64,000 bases of DNA from Rhodobacter aestuarii (lineage in GTDB: Bacteria; Pseudomonadota; Alphaproteobacteria; Rhodobacterales; Rhodobacteraceae): assembly GCF_900156655.1 (NCBI RefSeq), contig NZ_FTOG01000001.1:248001-312000 (forward strand). Direction: 5' to 3'. How positions within the stretch are numbered: position 1 is the first letter of the stretch; every line of letters starts with the position of its first letter. Positions 54,223-63,354 of the stretch are shown in pieces. The notes beneath the pieces were generated by a model that was not told where the DNA came from, did not search any database, and saw nothing but the letters and a program-made list of their open reading frames with translations. A program made the translations under genes and the position numbers.

Positions 54223-54690
54223 TTACGCGGCCGGTGGTGCGCGGATCAGGCCAGAGCGGCGCGGTGCCGCGATAATGTCGAAGGGTATAAAAAGTACAGG
54301 TTCTGCAACGGCTTGCAGCGTGAAATTGGGTGTGGGGGCGGTGGCGCCCGTAGGGGCATCAAAGCTGCACACTCCCGCGCTGGAACAAACCGCGCAATCG
54401 CCGTGGCTGGTTGGGCTGGGCAGGCTTTGGCCCGGTGCGGTGACCATCTTGCCGGTGGCGGGGTCGTAAAGCGCGATCCCTTCGCCGGTGCAGATTTGCA
54501 AGAACCCCAGCCGTTCGCCGGGCGTGACCGAGCCCATCGCATGAACCGCAGAGGCGCCCAGATGTTCGGCAAAGAACACCACCTGCACCAGCATCGCCAA
54601 AACCGCGAGCGCGCGCAGCACAGGGCTGCGAGACGGGCGCGAGGGGGCAGGGCGGGCAGATCTCAAAGGGGCGGTCTTTCCGGGTGGCAC
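54223..54690 (-). CDS. Small DUF2946-like protein, unknown function
   Basis: A 155-residue protein. A basic N-terminus with several Arg precedes one helix (LRALAVLAMLVQVVFFAEHLG) and a region with three cysteines (QICTGEGIALYDP and HGDCAVCSSAGVC). The N-terminal helix plus CxxC is reminiscent of DUF2946 proteins, which occur near copper genes; this is a weak match. The start is taken as the GTG at 54690, without a good ribosome site, so the N-terminus is uncertain. It is the first gene of the run, 112 bp before the second NosL. Confidence 0.6.
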   Translation of the reverse strand: MPPGKTAPLRSARPAPSRPSRSPVLRALAVLAMLVQVVFFAEHLGASAVHAMGSVTPGERLGFLQICTGEGIALYDPATGKMVTAPGQSLPSPTSHGDCAVCSSAGVCSFDAPTGATAPTPNFTLQAVAEPVLFIPFDIIAAPRRSGLIRAPPAA

Positions 54691-54873
54691 GGTTTCGCGG
54701 CAGGTTCACCGCAGTTGGTTAAAAAAGCAACACCCTTCGCGGGACTTGCGGCGCGAAGCTGCGACATTTTCACCGCGCTAGCCGCTGCGTCCGCGCCTTT
54801 CCTTGACCGAAATCAAATCCGCCCCTCTGGCATGCGGGCGCGGCGCAGGCTAGAGCAGGGGCAGGAGACCCCC

Positions 54874-55491
54874 ATGACACCCAGTTCCACCGCCGCATTT
54901 GCTGGTTTTCGTCTTGGCCTTGGCCTGATTTTGGCAATTGGCGCGCAAAACGCCTTTGTGCTGCGCCAAGGGCTGCGGCGCGAGCATGTCTTTGCGGTGG
55001 CGCTGTTTTGTGCCGCCTCGGACGCGCTTTTGATCGCGCTCGGCGTTTCTGGCATGGGGACGCTGTCGAACCTCGCGCCTTGGGTGGCGGAGGCTTTGCG
55101 CTGGGGCGGCGTGGCCTTTCTCACTTGGTACGGGATGCGCGCAGCACTGGCCGCATGGCGCGGTGGGGAACGACTTGAGGCAGGCGCGGGCGCGGCGCCC
55201 ACGTTGCGCAGCGTGATGGTAACGGTCGCCGCACTCACTTGGGCGAACCCGCATGTTTGGCTTGATACGGTGGTGCTTTTGGGCGCGGTTTCGGCGCAGT
55301 TTCCGGGGCAGGGCTTGGCCTTTGGCGCGGGGGCGGTTTGCGCCTCTTTCATCTTCTTTTTTGCGCTCGCTTATGGGGCGCGGTTGCTCGCCCCGCTCTT
55401 TGCCAAACCTATCGCTTGGCGGGTGCTTGATGCGCTTGTCGCGCTTATCATGTTTTCGGTGGCGCTGAAGCTCGCGCTTTCGCCGCTGTAA
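54874..55491 (+). CDS. LysE/ArgO family amino acid exporter
   Basis: A 205-residue membrane protein with about six helices. LGLILAIGAQNAFVLRQGLRREHVFAVALFCAASDALLIALG is the LysE/ArgO signature, and VTVAALTWANPHVWLDTVVLLG matches the second half. The family exports basic amino acids such as Lys or Arg. The ATG at 54874 has GCAGGAG upstream; the frame is open far upstream but that sequence is antisense to the NosL genes. It is divergent from the NosL operon with 183 bp between. Confidence 0.9.
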   Translation: MTPSSTAAFAGFRLGLGLILAIGAQNAFVLRQGLRREHVFAVALFCAASDALLIALGVSGMGTLSNLAPWVAEALRWGGVAFLTWYGMRAALAAWRGGERLEAGAGAAPTLRSVMVTVAALTWANPHVWLDTVVLLGAVSAQFPGQGLAFGAGAVCASFIFFFALAYGARLLAPLFAKPIAWRVLDALVALIMFSVALKLALSPL

Positions 55492-55542
55492 CGGGCACAA
55501 TCGCGCACTTGCCAAGTGCCGGGCCGCGCCGCAGAAAGAGCC

Positions 55543-56478
55543 ATGACTTCTGCCCCTGCCGCCCCCGAAAAAAACGCCATGAAACCCGCAGCCAAACCTG
55601 CCCAAGACCGCCCGCTTGCCGGGCTTTTGTGGATGCTGGGCACCACGCTCAGCTTCACGGCTGTCAATGTGATCGTGCATTACCTCGGCTCCAACCTGCC
55701 CGCGACGCAAACCTCTTTTGTACGGTTCGCTTGGGGCTGGGTCTTTGTGGCCCCGGCGCTTTGGCATATTTTGCACATGAAGCTCTCGCCCAAGGTCTGG
55801 GGGCTCTTTGGCCTGCGCGGCCTGTTGCAGGCGATTGCGGTTTTGATGTGGTTTTACGCGATGGCGCGCATTCCGATCGCAGATGTTACGGCGATTGGCT
55901 ATCTCAACCCGATTGTGGTGAGCCTTGGCGGCGCGTTGTTGCTCGGCGAGGGCTTTGCCTGGCGGCGTGGCGTGGCTGTGGTGGTGGCGCTCATCGGGGC
56001 GCTGGTGATCTTGCGACCCGGCATGCGCGCGATTGAGCCGGGCCATGTGGCGCAGCTTGGCGCGGCCTTCTTCTTTGGCCTCTCCTATCTGATGATGAAG
56101 CGGCTTTCGGGCCTAGCCCCCGCTACGGTGGTGGTGGCGCTGATGACGGTGGTGGTCACGCTCTGCCTCGCGCCGCTCGCCGTGCTCAATTGGCAGCCGA
56201 TGACATGGTCGGAAAACCTTTGGCTCGGCGCGACCGCGCTCTTTGCGACGCTTGGGCATTATTGCATGACCCGCGCCTTTGCTTGCGCGCCGGTCACGGT
56301 CACGCAGCCAGTGGTGTTCTTGCAACTCGTTTGGGCCTCAAGCGCGGGCTATGTGCTCTTTGGCGAGGCGCTTGATCCGTTCGTTTTCTTGGGCGCAGCG
56401 ATGATCGTGGGCGCGGTGAGCTATATGGCGTGGCGCGAAGCGGTGATGAAGCGGCGTAAGGCCGCCCAGCAAAGCTAA
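55543..56478 (+). CDS. EamA/DMT family transporter
   Basis: A 311-residue protein with ten membrane helices in two EamA repeats. LLWMLGTTLSFTAVNVIVHYLGSNLPATQTSFVRFAWG begins the first repeat and AQLGAAFFFGLSYLMMKRLSG the second; YAMARIPIADVTAIGYLNPIVVSLGGALLLGE is typical. The substrate is unknown. The ATG at 55543 has AAAGAG close upstream; a GTG 27 bases earlier is an alternative. It lies 51 bp after the LysE gene, likely in one transcript, and ends at a strong terminator. Confidence 0.88.
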   Translation: MTSAPAAPEKNAMKPAAKPAQDRPLAGLLWMLGTTLSFTAVNVIVHYLGSNLPATQTSFVRFAWGWVFVAPALWHILHMKLSPKVWGLFGLRGLLQAIAVLMWFYAMARIPIADVTAIGYLNPIVVSLGGALLLGEGFAWRRGVAVVVALIGALVILRPGMRAIEPGHVAQLGAAFFFGLSYLMMKRLSGLAPATVVVALMTVVVTLCLAPLAVLNWQPMTWSENLWLGATALFATLGHYCMTRAFACAPVTVTQPVVFLQLVWASSAGYVLFGEALDPFVFLGAAMIVGAVSYMAWREAVMKRRKAAQQS

Positions 56479-56481
56479 AGA

Positions 56482-56512
56482 AAAGGCCCCTCGCAAGGGG
56501 CCTTTGTTTTTT
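56482..56512 (+). terminator. Rho-independent terminator after the EamA gene
   Basis: The stem AAAGGCCCC with loop TCGCAA and GGGGCCTTT is followed by GTTTTTT. It lies in the gap to the convergent choV gene. Confidence 0.9.
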
Positions 56513-56527
56513 GCTCTTGGGTTTGGC

Positions 56528-57580
56528 TTATTCCGCCGCCTGTGCGCCGCGCGGATCAATCAGCCGCCCAATCACCCCCTCGCGGGTGATTTTGCGGCCA
56601 TCGCTCAGCGCCACGGCGGGCACATGGCGCAACAATTCCATGATCTCGATCACCGGCAGCGACGGGTCGACCGGCGCGCCCTCCGCGGTGCCGGGCTCGG
56701 CCACATCGCCCGCAGTCAGCACACCGAGCGGGTTCATATGCGCCACGAAATCCTCGACATAATCATTGACCGGATTGGCGATGATGTCGCGCGCGGTGCC
56801 GCATTGCACGATCCGCCCGCCCTCCATCAAAGCGATCCGGTTGCCGATCTTGAAGGCCTCATCAAGGTCGTGAGACACAAAAACGATGGTGCGTTTGAGC
56901 GTGGATTGCAGCTCCAAGAGTTCATCTTGCAGCTTTGCGCGAATGAGCGGATCAAGCGCCGAGAAGGGTTCATCCATCAACAAAATCGGTGCTTCGGTCG
57001 CAAAGGCGCGGGCCAAGCCTACCCGCTGCTGCATCCCGCCCGAAAGCTCGCCCACTTTGCGGTCTGCCCAGTCTTCCAAATGGACAAGCTGCAATTGCGC
57101 ATCCACCCGGTCGCGCCGCTCGGCCTTGGACATGCCGCCAAGCTCAAGCCCAAGGCCCACGTTTTCACGCACGGTGCGCCACGGCAGCAGGCCAAATTGC
57201 TGAAACACCATCGCCACACGGCTCAGCCGGATGCGGCGCAGAGTTTGCGCATCGGCATGTGTGACCTCAACCAGCCCATTGCCGTCACACACCTCCACCT
57301 TGCCACGGCAGACCGGGTTGAGCCCGTTCACCGCGCGCAAAAGCGTGGATTTGCCCGAGCCCGAAAGCCCCATCAGCACCAAAATCTCGCCCTCGGCCAC
57401 ATCAAGCGAGCAGTTATGCACGCCCAAGACTTGGCCGGTTTGCGTTTGGATTTCGCCGCGCGACTGGCCCGCATCCATCAAGGGCAAAGCCCGCGCGGGA
57501 TGATCGCCAAAAACGATCGAGACATTGTCAAACCGCACCGCAACGCCTGCGGTTTTGGCGGGGGTCATTTCCATGTTCAT
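56528..57580 (-). CDS. choV: Choline ABC transporter ATP-binding protein
   Basis: A 350-residue ATPase of the glycine betaine/choline class. Walker A MGLSGSGKSTLLRAVNGLNP, Q-loop MVFQQFGLLPWRTV, signature VGELSGGMQQRVGLARAFA and Walker B PILLMDEPFSALDPLIRAKLQ are intact. The extension before Walker A, with a GQVLGVHNCSLDV segment, and the C-terminal regulatory extension are typical of ChoV. The ATG at 57580 overlaps the choW stop by 4 bp. Third gene of choX-choW-choV. Confidence 0.93.
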   Translation of the reverse strand: MNMEMTPAKTAGVAVRFDNVSIVFGDHPARALPLMDAGQSRGEIQTQTGQVLGVHNCSLDVAEGEILVLMGLSGSGKSTLLRAVNGLNPVCRGKVEVCDGNGLVEVTHADAQTLRRIRLSRVAMVFQQFGLLPWRTVRENVGLGLELGGMSKAERRDRVDAQLQLVHLEDWADRKVGELSGGMQQRVGLARAFATEAPILLMDEPFSALDPLIRAKLQDELLELQSTLKRTIVFVSHDLDEAFKIGNRIALMEGGRIVQCGTARDIIANPVNDYVEDFVAHMNPLGVLTAGDVAEPGTAEGAPVDPSLPVIEIMELLRHVPAVALSDGRKITREGVIGRLIDPRGAQAAE

Positions 57581-58413
57581 TTCTTGCCCCCCATGCGCAG
57601 CATCCGGTCAAGGATGATGGCCACCACGACGATGATCATCCCCGCTTCAAAGCCAAGCGCGGTATTGACCGAGTTGAGCGCGCGCACCACCGGCACCCCA
57701 AGCCCGTTCGCACCCACAAGTGCGGCAATCACCACCATCGACAGCGACAGCATGATCGTTTGGTTGAGCCCCGCCATGATCTGCGGCAGCGCATAGGGAA
57801 GCTCGACCTTCCACAACACTTGGCGCGGCGTGGCACCAAAAGCGCGCGCAGCCTCCAAAAGCGCTTGCGGCGTGGTGGAGACACCAAGATGCGTAAGCCG
57901 GATCGGTGCAGGCAGCACAAAGATCACGGTCGAGATCAGCCCCGGCACCATGCCGATGCCAAAAAACACAATGGCAGGAATAAGATAGACGAAGGTGGGC
58001 AGGGTTTGCATCAGGTCCAGCACCGGCTGCATCGCCATGTAAAGGCGCGGGCGATGCGCTGCCGCAATCCCAATCGGCACGCCAACAGCCATGCACACCA
58101 CACAGGCGGAAAGCACGAGCGTGAGGCTTTCCATCGTGGGCTTCCAATAGCCTTGGTTGAGGATGTAGAGGAACCCGGCCAGAACCAACAAAACCATTTG
58201 CCACTTGCGCTGGGTGACCCATGTCAGCGCGCAAAACAGCGCGACGATCACCAGCGGTGGCGGCGTTTGAAGCAGCCACAAGATCCCGTCGATCAGGGCC
58301 TGCATCAGTGCGGAAAGCATATCGAAGAAGCCCGAGGCATTCTCCTTGAACCAGTCGAAGACGTGTTTTGCCGTCTTGCCGACCGGAAGTTTGTGGTCCG
58401 TCAGCCACTCCAT
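57577..58413 (-). CDS. choW: Choline ABC transporter permease
   Basis: A 278-residue permease with about six helices. The binding-protein-dependent transport domain shows VVCMAVGVPIGIAAAHRPRLYM, LDLMQTLPTFVYLIPAIVFFGIGMVPGLISTVIFVLPAPIRLTHLG and the EAA-type loop EAARAFGATPRQVLWKVELPYALPQIMAGLNQ. These are ProW/ChoW features. The ATG at 58413 has AAGGAG 10 bases upstream. A strong intercistronic hairpin precedes the gene in the 68-bp gap after choX. Confidence 0.93.
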   Translation of the reverse strand: MEWLTDHKLPVGKTAKHVFDWFKENASGFFDMLSALMQALIDGILWLLQTPPPLVIVALFCALTWVTQRKWQMVLLVLAGFLYILNQGYWKPTMESLTLVLSACVVCMAVGVPIGIAAAHRPRLYMAMQPVLDLMQTLPTFVYLIPAIVFFGIGMVPGLISTVIFVLPAPIRLTHLGVSTTPQALLEAARAFGATPRQVLWKVELPYALPQIMAGLNQTIMLSLSMVVIAALVGANGLGVPVVRALNSVNTALGFEAGMIIVVVAIILDRMLRMGGKK

Positions 58414-58437
58414 GTGGGGGGAGCTCCTTGCTCTGGT

Positions 58438-58466
58438 GCCGTTCCCCGGGGGCTTCGGGGAACGGC
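58438..58466 (-). promoter_or_regulatory. Intercistronic hairpin between choX and choW
   Basis: Arms GCCGTTCCCC and GGGGAACGGC form 10 perfect pairs with a 9-base loop. On the minus strand (sense for this operon) no T-run follows, so it is more likely an mRNA-stabilising structure for the choX 3' end than a full terminator. Confidence 0.6.
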
Positions 58467-58481
58467 TTTGTCTCTTGGCGC

Positions 58482-59408
58482 TTAGTTCAGCGCTTCGGTC
58501 ACGGCGGCCAGCGCATCGCCACCATCTTTGGTGGTCACGCCGTCAAGCCACGGGCCCAGCACATCCGGGTGCGCCGACAGCCACGCTTTGGCGGCCTCAT
58601 TCGGGTCTTCGCCATCATTGAGGATCGCGCCCATGATTTCATTTTCCATCGCGAGCGAAAACTCAAGGTTTTCCAAAAGTTTGCCAACATTCGGGCATTC
58701 GGCCACATAGCCCGCGCGCACGTTGGTCGCGACTTCGGCCCCGCCAAAGTTCGGGCCAAAGAAATCATCCCCGCCCGCCAGATAGGTCATGTCGAAATTG
58801 GCGTTCATCGGATGCGGTTCCCAGCCAAGGAAGATCACCGGCTTGCCCGCTTTATCGGCGCGCTCGACCTGCGCGAGCATCCCTTGTTCGGAGCTTTCCA
58901 CCACTTCAAAGCCCTCAAGGCCAAAAGCATTGGCGGTGATCATATCCATGATCAGACGGTTGCCATCGTTGCCGGGCTCAATGCCGTAAATCTGGCCATC
59001 CAGATCGTCTTTATGCGCGGCGATATCGGCAAAATCCTTGATCCCGAGCGCGGCGCCAGCGGCATTGGTGGCCAGCGTATACTTCGCGCCAACAAGGTTG
59101 GTGCGCACTGTTTCAACGCTGCCATCTTCGCGATAGGGGGCAATATCGGCCTCCATCGTCGGCATCCAGTTGCCCAAGAACACATCCACATCGCCACCCG
59201 AAAGCGCGGTGTAGGTGACCGGCACCGAGAGCAGTTTCACATCGGTTTCATAGCCAAGCGCATCAAGCACGGTGACGGTGGCGGCGGTGGTCGCGGTGAT
59301 GTCGGTCCAGCCCACATCCGAAAATACGACCTTGCCGCAATCGGCAGAGGCGGGCAGCGCGAGCGTCAGGCTTGCCGCACCAGCAAGAAGGACAGAGCGA
59401 AGTGTCAT
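58482..59408 (-). CDS. choX: Choline-binding periplasmic protein
   Basis: A 308-residue substrate-binding protein. Signal peptide MTLRSVLLAGAASLTLALPASA is cleaved near residue 22. ADCGKVVFSDVGWTDITATTA, FLGNWMPTMEADIAPY, YGIEPGNDGNRLIMDMI and FLGWEPHPMNANFDM contain the aromatic and acidic residues used by ChoX to cage the trimethylammonium group. It captures choline for the ChoWV channel. First gene of the operon, transcribed away from betI with 118 bp between the starts, where a BetI-type palindrome lies. Confidence 0.94.
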   Translation of the reverse strand: MTLRSVLLAGAASLTLALPASADCGKVVFSDVGWTDITATTAATVTVLDALGYETDVKLLSVPVTYTALSGGDVDVFLGNWMPTMEADIAPYREDGSVETVRTNLVGAKYTLATNAAGAALGIKDFADIAAHKDDLDGQIYGIEPGNDGNRLIMDMITANAFGLEGFEVVESSEQGMLAQVERADKAGKPVIFLGWEPHPMNANFDMTYLAGGDDFFGPNFGGAEVATNVRAGYVAECPNVGKLLENLEFSLAMENEIMGAILNDGEDPNEAAKAWLSAHPDVLGPWLDGVTTKDGGDALAAVTEALN

Positions 59409-59456
59409 CAGAGTCTCCCATGTGTTGCCCGGTTCCGGGTCAGACGTTTTTTGTTG

Positions 59457-59470
59457 ATTGACGAGTCAAT
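59457..59470. promoter_or_regulatory. BetI-type operator between choX and betI
   Basis: ATTGAC-GA-GTCAAT is a perfect 6-bp-arm palindrome in the divergent choX/betI gap. Its extended form, TTGATTGACGAGTCAATAAA, resembles the choline-responsive BetI site of enterobacteria. One site could control both directions. Confidence 0.65.
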
Positions 59471-59526
59471 AAACTTTCAGGTAGCTCCAGAATGCAAGAG
59501 ATTTCTTTGACGGAGTCGCAAAACAC

Positions 59527-60108
59527 ATGCCGAAGCTTGGGGCAGAGCCTATTCGACGGGCAGCCTTGGTGAAAGCCACGATTGAAACCGTGGGGGAGGC
59601 CGGGTCGCTGGAGGTGACGGTCGCGCAAATCGCGCGGCGCGCGGGCATGTCTTCGGCCTTGGCGCATCATTACTTCGGCTCAAAAGAGCAAATCTTTCTG
59701 GCAGCCATGCGCGCGATTCTGACCCTTTACGGGGCCGAGGTGCGCGGCGCATTGGCCACCGCCGACACGCCCGAAAGCCGCTTACGCGCGATTGTGGCGG
59801 GTTCTTTTGCGCAGGGCAGCTTTCGGCGCGAAACGATCTCGGCTTGGCTCAACTTCTATGTGCTCGCGCAAACCAACCCGCAGGCGCATCGGCTCTTGCG
59901 GATCTATCAGCGCCGGCTGCGCTCGAACCTGCGGCACGAATTGCGCCCGTTGGTGGGTGCGCGTGCGCAAGCCGTGGCGCGTGGCTTGGGGGCTATGATC
60001 GACGGCGTCTATATTCGTGCAGCGCTGGCTGACGATGCGCCAGACCGAGACTACGCCCTTGATATCGTGAATGAATATATCGACCGTGAACTGGAGGGGA
60101 CGCCATGA
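59527..60108 (+). CDS. betI: Choline-responsive TetR-type repressor BetI
   Basis: A 193-residue TetR protein. [48 protein letters not shown] is the helix-turn-helix domain with the BetI pattern, and [33 protein letters not shown] follows in the ligand domain. BetI represses choline oxidation genes and is released by choline. The stop overlaps betB by 4 bp (ATGA), so it is the first gene of betI-betB-betA. Confidence 0.93.
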   Translation: MPKLGAEPIRRAALVKATIETVGEAGSLEVTVAQIARRAGMSSALAHHYFGSKEQIFLAAMRAILTLYGAEVRGALATADTPESRLRAIVAGSFAQGSFRRETISAWLNFYVLAQTNPQAHRLLRIYQRRLRSNLRHELRPLVGARAQAVARGLGAMIDGVYIRAALADDAPDRDYALDIVNEYIDRELEGTP

Positions 60109-61556
60109 AGGCCCAACCGAAAGCCAGCCATTTCATTGATGGCAAATGGCATGAAGACAGCGCAGGCGAGGTGATCGAGGTCACCTATCCCGGCACGGGC
60201 GAGGTGATTGCGCGGCTGCATGCGGCCACGCCCGCCGTGGTGGATGCGGCGATCGCTTCGGCAGAACGTGCGCAAAAAGACTGGGCGCGGATGCAGCCGG
60301 TGGAACGGGGCCGCATTTTGCGCCGCGCGGTGGACATCATCCGCGACCGGGGGGCGGAGCTTGCGCATCTTGAAACGCTCGACACTGGCAAGCCGATCCA
60401 AGAGACCGAAGTGGCCGATTGGCCTTCGGGTGCCGATGCGTTGGAATATTTCGCCGGGCTTGCGCCGACGCTAACGGGCGAGACCATCCCCTTGGGCGGC
60501 GATTTTGCCTATACGATCCGCGAGCCTTTGGGGGTTTGCGTGGGCATTGGCGCGTGGAACTACCCTAGCCAAATTGCCTGCTGGAAGGCGGCGCCTGCGC
60601 TTTCGACCGGCAATGCGATGGTGTTCAAACCCTCCGAAATCACGCCCTTGGGGGCGCTGAAACTGGCCGAGATTTTCATTGAGGCGGGCATGCCTGCGGG
60701 CGTGTTCAACGTGGTGCAGGGGCGCGGGGCCGTGGGCGCGGCGCTTTCAACTGATCCGCGCGTCGCCAAGGTTTCGCTCACCGGCTCTGTGCCGACAGGC
60801 GAAAAGGTCTATGCCGCCGCCGCTGCGGGCATGAAGCATGTGACGATGGAATTGGGCGGCAAGTCGCCGCTGATCATTTTCGACGATGCGGATCTCGAAA
60901 GTGCGATTGGCGCGGCGATGCTGGCGAACTTCTATTCCTCGGGCCAAATCTGTTCGAACGGCACCCGCGTCTTTGTGCAAAAGGGCATCAAAGAGCGGTT
61001 CCTCGCGCGGTTGGCAGAGCGCACCGGCACGATTATCGCGGGCGACCCGCTCGATCCGGCCACGCAATTTGGCCCACTGATCACCGCGGACCAGCATGTG
61101 AAGGTGATGTCTTACATCGCCAAGGGCAAGGAAGAGGGCGCACGGCTTATTTGCGGCGGCGCGACAGGCAATGAAGGCGCGCTGTTTGTGCAGCCCACGG
61201 TCTTTGCGGATGTTACGGATAGCATGACCATCGCGCGCGAAGAGATTTTTGGCCCGGTGATGGCGGTGCTTGATTTTGAGACCGAGGAAGAGGCGATCGC
61301 GCGCGCCAATGACACGCAATTTGGCCTCGCCGCCGGGGTCTTCACCGCAGACCTCGCACGCGGGCATCGGGTGATTGGCCAATTGGAGGCGGGCACCTGC
61401 TGGATCAACACCTATAACCTGACCCCGGTCGAAATGCCCTTTGGCGCGGTCAAAGCTTCGGGCCTTGGGCGCGAAAACTCGAAAGCCGCGATCGAGCACT
61501 ACACGCAGGTGAAGTCGGTCTATGTCGGCATGGGCCCGGTCGATAGCCCCTATTGA
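60105..61556 (+). CDS. betB: Betaine aldehyde dehydrogenase
   Basis: A 483-residue NAD(P)+-dependent aldehyde dehydrogenase converting betaine aldehyde to glycine betaine. [19 protein letters not shown] is the nucleotide fold entry, [16 protein letters not shown] has the general-base Glu, and [15 protein letters not shown] the catalytic Cys. Length and motifs are normal for BetB. The ATG at 60105 overlaps betI by 4 bp. betA follows after a 65-bp gap that contains a repeat element. Confidence 0.95.
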   Translation: MKAQPKASHFIDGKWHEDSAGEVIEVTYPGTGEVIARLHAATPAVVDAAIASAERAQKDWARMQPVERGRILRRAVDIIRDRGAELAHLETLDTGKPIQETEVADWPSGADALEYFAGLAPTLTGETIPLGGDFAYTIREPLGVCVGIGAWNYPSQIACWKAAPALSTGNAMVFKPSEITPLGALKLAEIFIEAGMPAGVFNVVQGRGAVGAALSTDPRVAKVSLTGSVPTGEKVYAAAAAGMKHVTMELGGKSPLIIFDDADLESAIGAAMLANFYSSGQICSNGTRVFVQKGIKERFLARLAERTGTIIAGDPLDPATQFGPLITADQHVKVMSYIAKGKEEGARLICGGATGNEGALFVQPTVFADVTDSMTIAREEIFGPVMAVLDFETEEEAIARANDTQFGLAAGVFTADLARGHRVIGQLEAGTCWINTYNLTPVEMPFGAVKASGLGRENSKAAIEHYTQVKSVYVGMGPVDSPY

Positions 61557-61564
61557 GCCAACCG

Positions 61565-61613
61565 CCGGGGGCTTTGCCCCCGGACCCCCAGGATATTTGT
61601 CGCAAGATGAAAG
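61565..61613 (+). repeat. Intergenic repeat element, copy 3
   Basis: A hairpin CCGGGGGCTTTGCCCCCGG, then ACCCCCAGGATATTTGTC and GCAAGATGAAAG. It occupies most of the betB-betA gap and supplies an ATG (61607) and an AAAGAG ribosome site used by betA at 61622. It matches copies at 29056-29103 and 41329-41380. Confidence 0.75.
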
Positions 61614-61621
61614 AGCACGAT

Positions 61622-63277
61622 ATGGAAGCGGATTATGTGATCGTTGGGGCGGGCTCGGGCGGCTCGGCGCTGGCCTATCGGCTCTCGGAAGCGGGCAAGA
61701 AAGTGGTGATCATCGAACATGGCGGCTCTGACTGGGGGCCGTTCATCCAGATGCCTGCGGCTTTGTCTTATCCGATGAATATGGGGCTTTATGATTGGGG
61801 CATGTCCACCGAGCCTGAGCCGCATCTGGGTAACCGCCGCTTGGTCACGCCGCGCGGCAAGGTGATTGGCGGCTCCTCTTCGATCAATGGCATGGTCTAT
61901 GTGCGCGGCCATGCGCGCGACTTTGACCATTGGGCGGAGCAGGGCGCAAGCGGCTGGTCCTATGCCGATGTGCTGCCCTATTTCAAACGGCAAGAAAACT
62001 GGCATGGCGAGGATGATGGCGCCGATGCGGCGTGGCGCGGTCATCAAGGCCCGCTGCATGTGACCCGTGGGCCCCGTGAAAACGTGCTCTTTGAGCATTT
62101 CATCCAAGCGGGCGCGGCAGCGGGCTACCCGGTGACGATGGATTATAACGGCGCGCAGCAAGAAGGCTTCGGCCCGATGGAGGCCACCATCTGGCAAGGG
62201 CGGCGCTGGTCCACCGCCAATGCCTATCTGCGCCCCGCGCGCAAAAACGGCAACCTGAAGATCGTGCGTGGTCTTGCGCGCAAAGTGGTGATTGAAAATG
62301 GCCGCGCTGTCGGCGTGGAATATGAGCGCAAGGGCGAGGTGAAGGTCTTGCGCGCGCGGGCCGAGGTGGTGCTGGCAGCCTCGTCGCTCAATACGCCCAA
62401 GCTTTTGATGCTTTCGGGCATTGGTGATGCAGAGCATCTCAAAGCGCACGGGATCGAGGTTTTGGCGCATCGCCCCGGCGTTGGGGCGAACCTACAAGAC
62501 CACCTTGAAATCTATATGCAATTTGCCGCGCAAGAGCCAGTGACCTTGTTCAAATACTGGAACCTGTGGGGCAAGATCACCGTCGGGGCGCGGTGGCTTT
62601 TCACCAAAAACGGGCTTGGCGCGTCGAACCAGTTTGAAGCTTGCGGGTTCATTCGGTCGGACAAGGGCGTTGAATATCCCGATATTCAATATCACTTCCT
62701 GCCGCTTGCGGTGCGTTATGATGGCAAGGTCGCCGCAGAGGGGCATGGCTTCCAAGTGCACACCGGGCCGATGCGGTCGAAATCGCGCGGCAAGGTGACC
62801 CTGCGCAGCGCCAACCCGGCAGACAATCCGGTCATTCGCTTCAACTATATGTCTCACCCCGATGATTGGGCCGAGTTCCGCAAAGTGGTGCGGCTCACGC
62901 GCGAGATTTTTGCCCAAGCGCCGATGCAACCGCATGTGAAGCACGAAATCCAGCCCGGCACGGATCTGCAAACGGATGAGCAGATCGACAGTTTCATTCG
63001 CGACCATGCCGAAAGCGCCTATCACCCCTGTGGCACGGCGCGGATGGGCCGGGCCGATGATCCGATGGCGGTGGTGGACCCGGAGGGCCGCGTGATTGGG
63101 GTGGAGGGGTTGCGCGTCGCTGATAGCTCGATCTTCCCGCGCATCACCAATGGAAACCTCAATGGCCCCTCGATCATGGTGGGGGAAAAGGTCGCCGACC
63201 ATATTCTGGGCCGTCGTTTGCCGGCGGAAAACGTCGAACCGTGGATCAACCCGAACTGGCAAACCGCGCAGCGTTAA
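61622..63277 (+). CDS. betA: Choline dehydrogenase
   Basis: A 551-residue GMC flavoprotein oxidising choline to betaine aldehyde at the membrane. [29 protein letters not shown] binds [23 protein letters not shown] and [16 protein letters not shown] are the two GMC signatures; [10 protein letters not shown] and [20 protein letters not shown] carry the catalytic His and Asn. The ATG at 61622 (MEADYVIVG) is preferred over an in-frame ATG at 61607 because AAAGAG is placed 6 bases before it. It is the last gene of betI-betB-betA. Confidence 0.95.
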   Translation: MEADYVIVGAGSGGSALAYRLSEAGKKVVIIEHGGSDWGPFIQMPAALSYPMNMGLYDWGMSTEPEPHLGNRRLVTPRGKVIGGSSSINGMVYVRGHARDFDHWAEQGASGWSYADVLPYFKRQENWHGEDDGADAAWRGHQGPLHVTRGPRENVLFEHFIQAGAAAGYPVTMDYNGAQQEGFGPMEATIWQGRRWSTANAYLRPARKNGNLKIVRGLARKVVIENGRAVGVEYERKGEVKVLRARAEVVLAASSLNTPKLLMLSGIGDAEHLKAHGIEVLAHRPGVGANLQDHLEIYMQFAAQEPVTLFKYWNLWGKITVGARWLFTKNGLGASNQFEACGFIRSDKGVEYPDIQYHFLPLAVRYDGKVAAEGHGFQVHTGPMRSKSRGKVTLRSANPADNPVIRFNYMSHPDDWAEFRKVVRLTREIFAQAPMQPHVKHEIQPGTDLQTDEQIDSFIRDHAESAYHPCGTARMGRADDPMAVVDPEGRVIGVEGLRVADSSIFPRITNGNLNGPSIMVGEKVADHILGRRLPAENVEPWINPNWQTAQR

Positions 63278-63354
63278 CGCTACATCTTGCGGTTGTGTTG
63301 AGTTTGGCCACAGAATTGGCTTGCGCTGGCGCGTGGGCGCGCTAGCGTCGCGCC

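Noticed and set aside
53944-54873. N-terminal extension of the LysE gene by about 310 codons
   Set aside because: The extension is antisense to the NosL and DUF2946-like genes; the true LysE start at 54874 has a good ribosome site and the family N-terminus.
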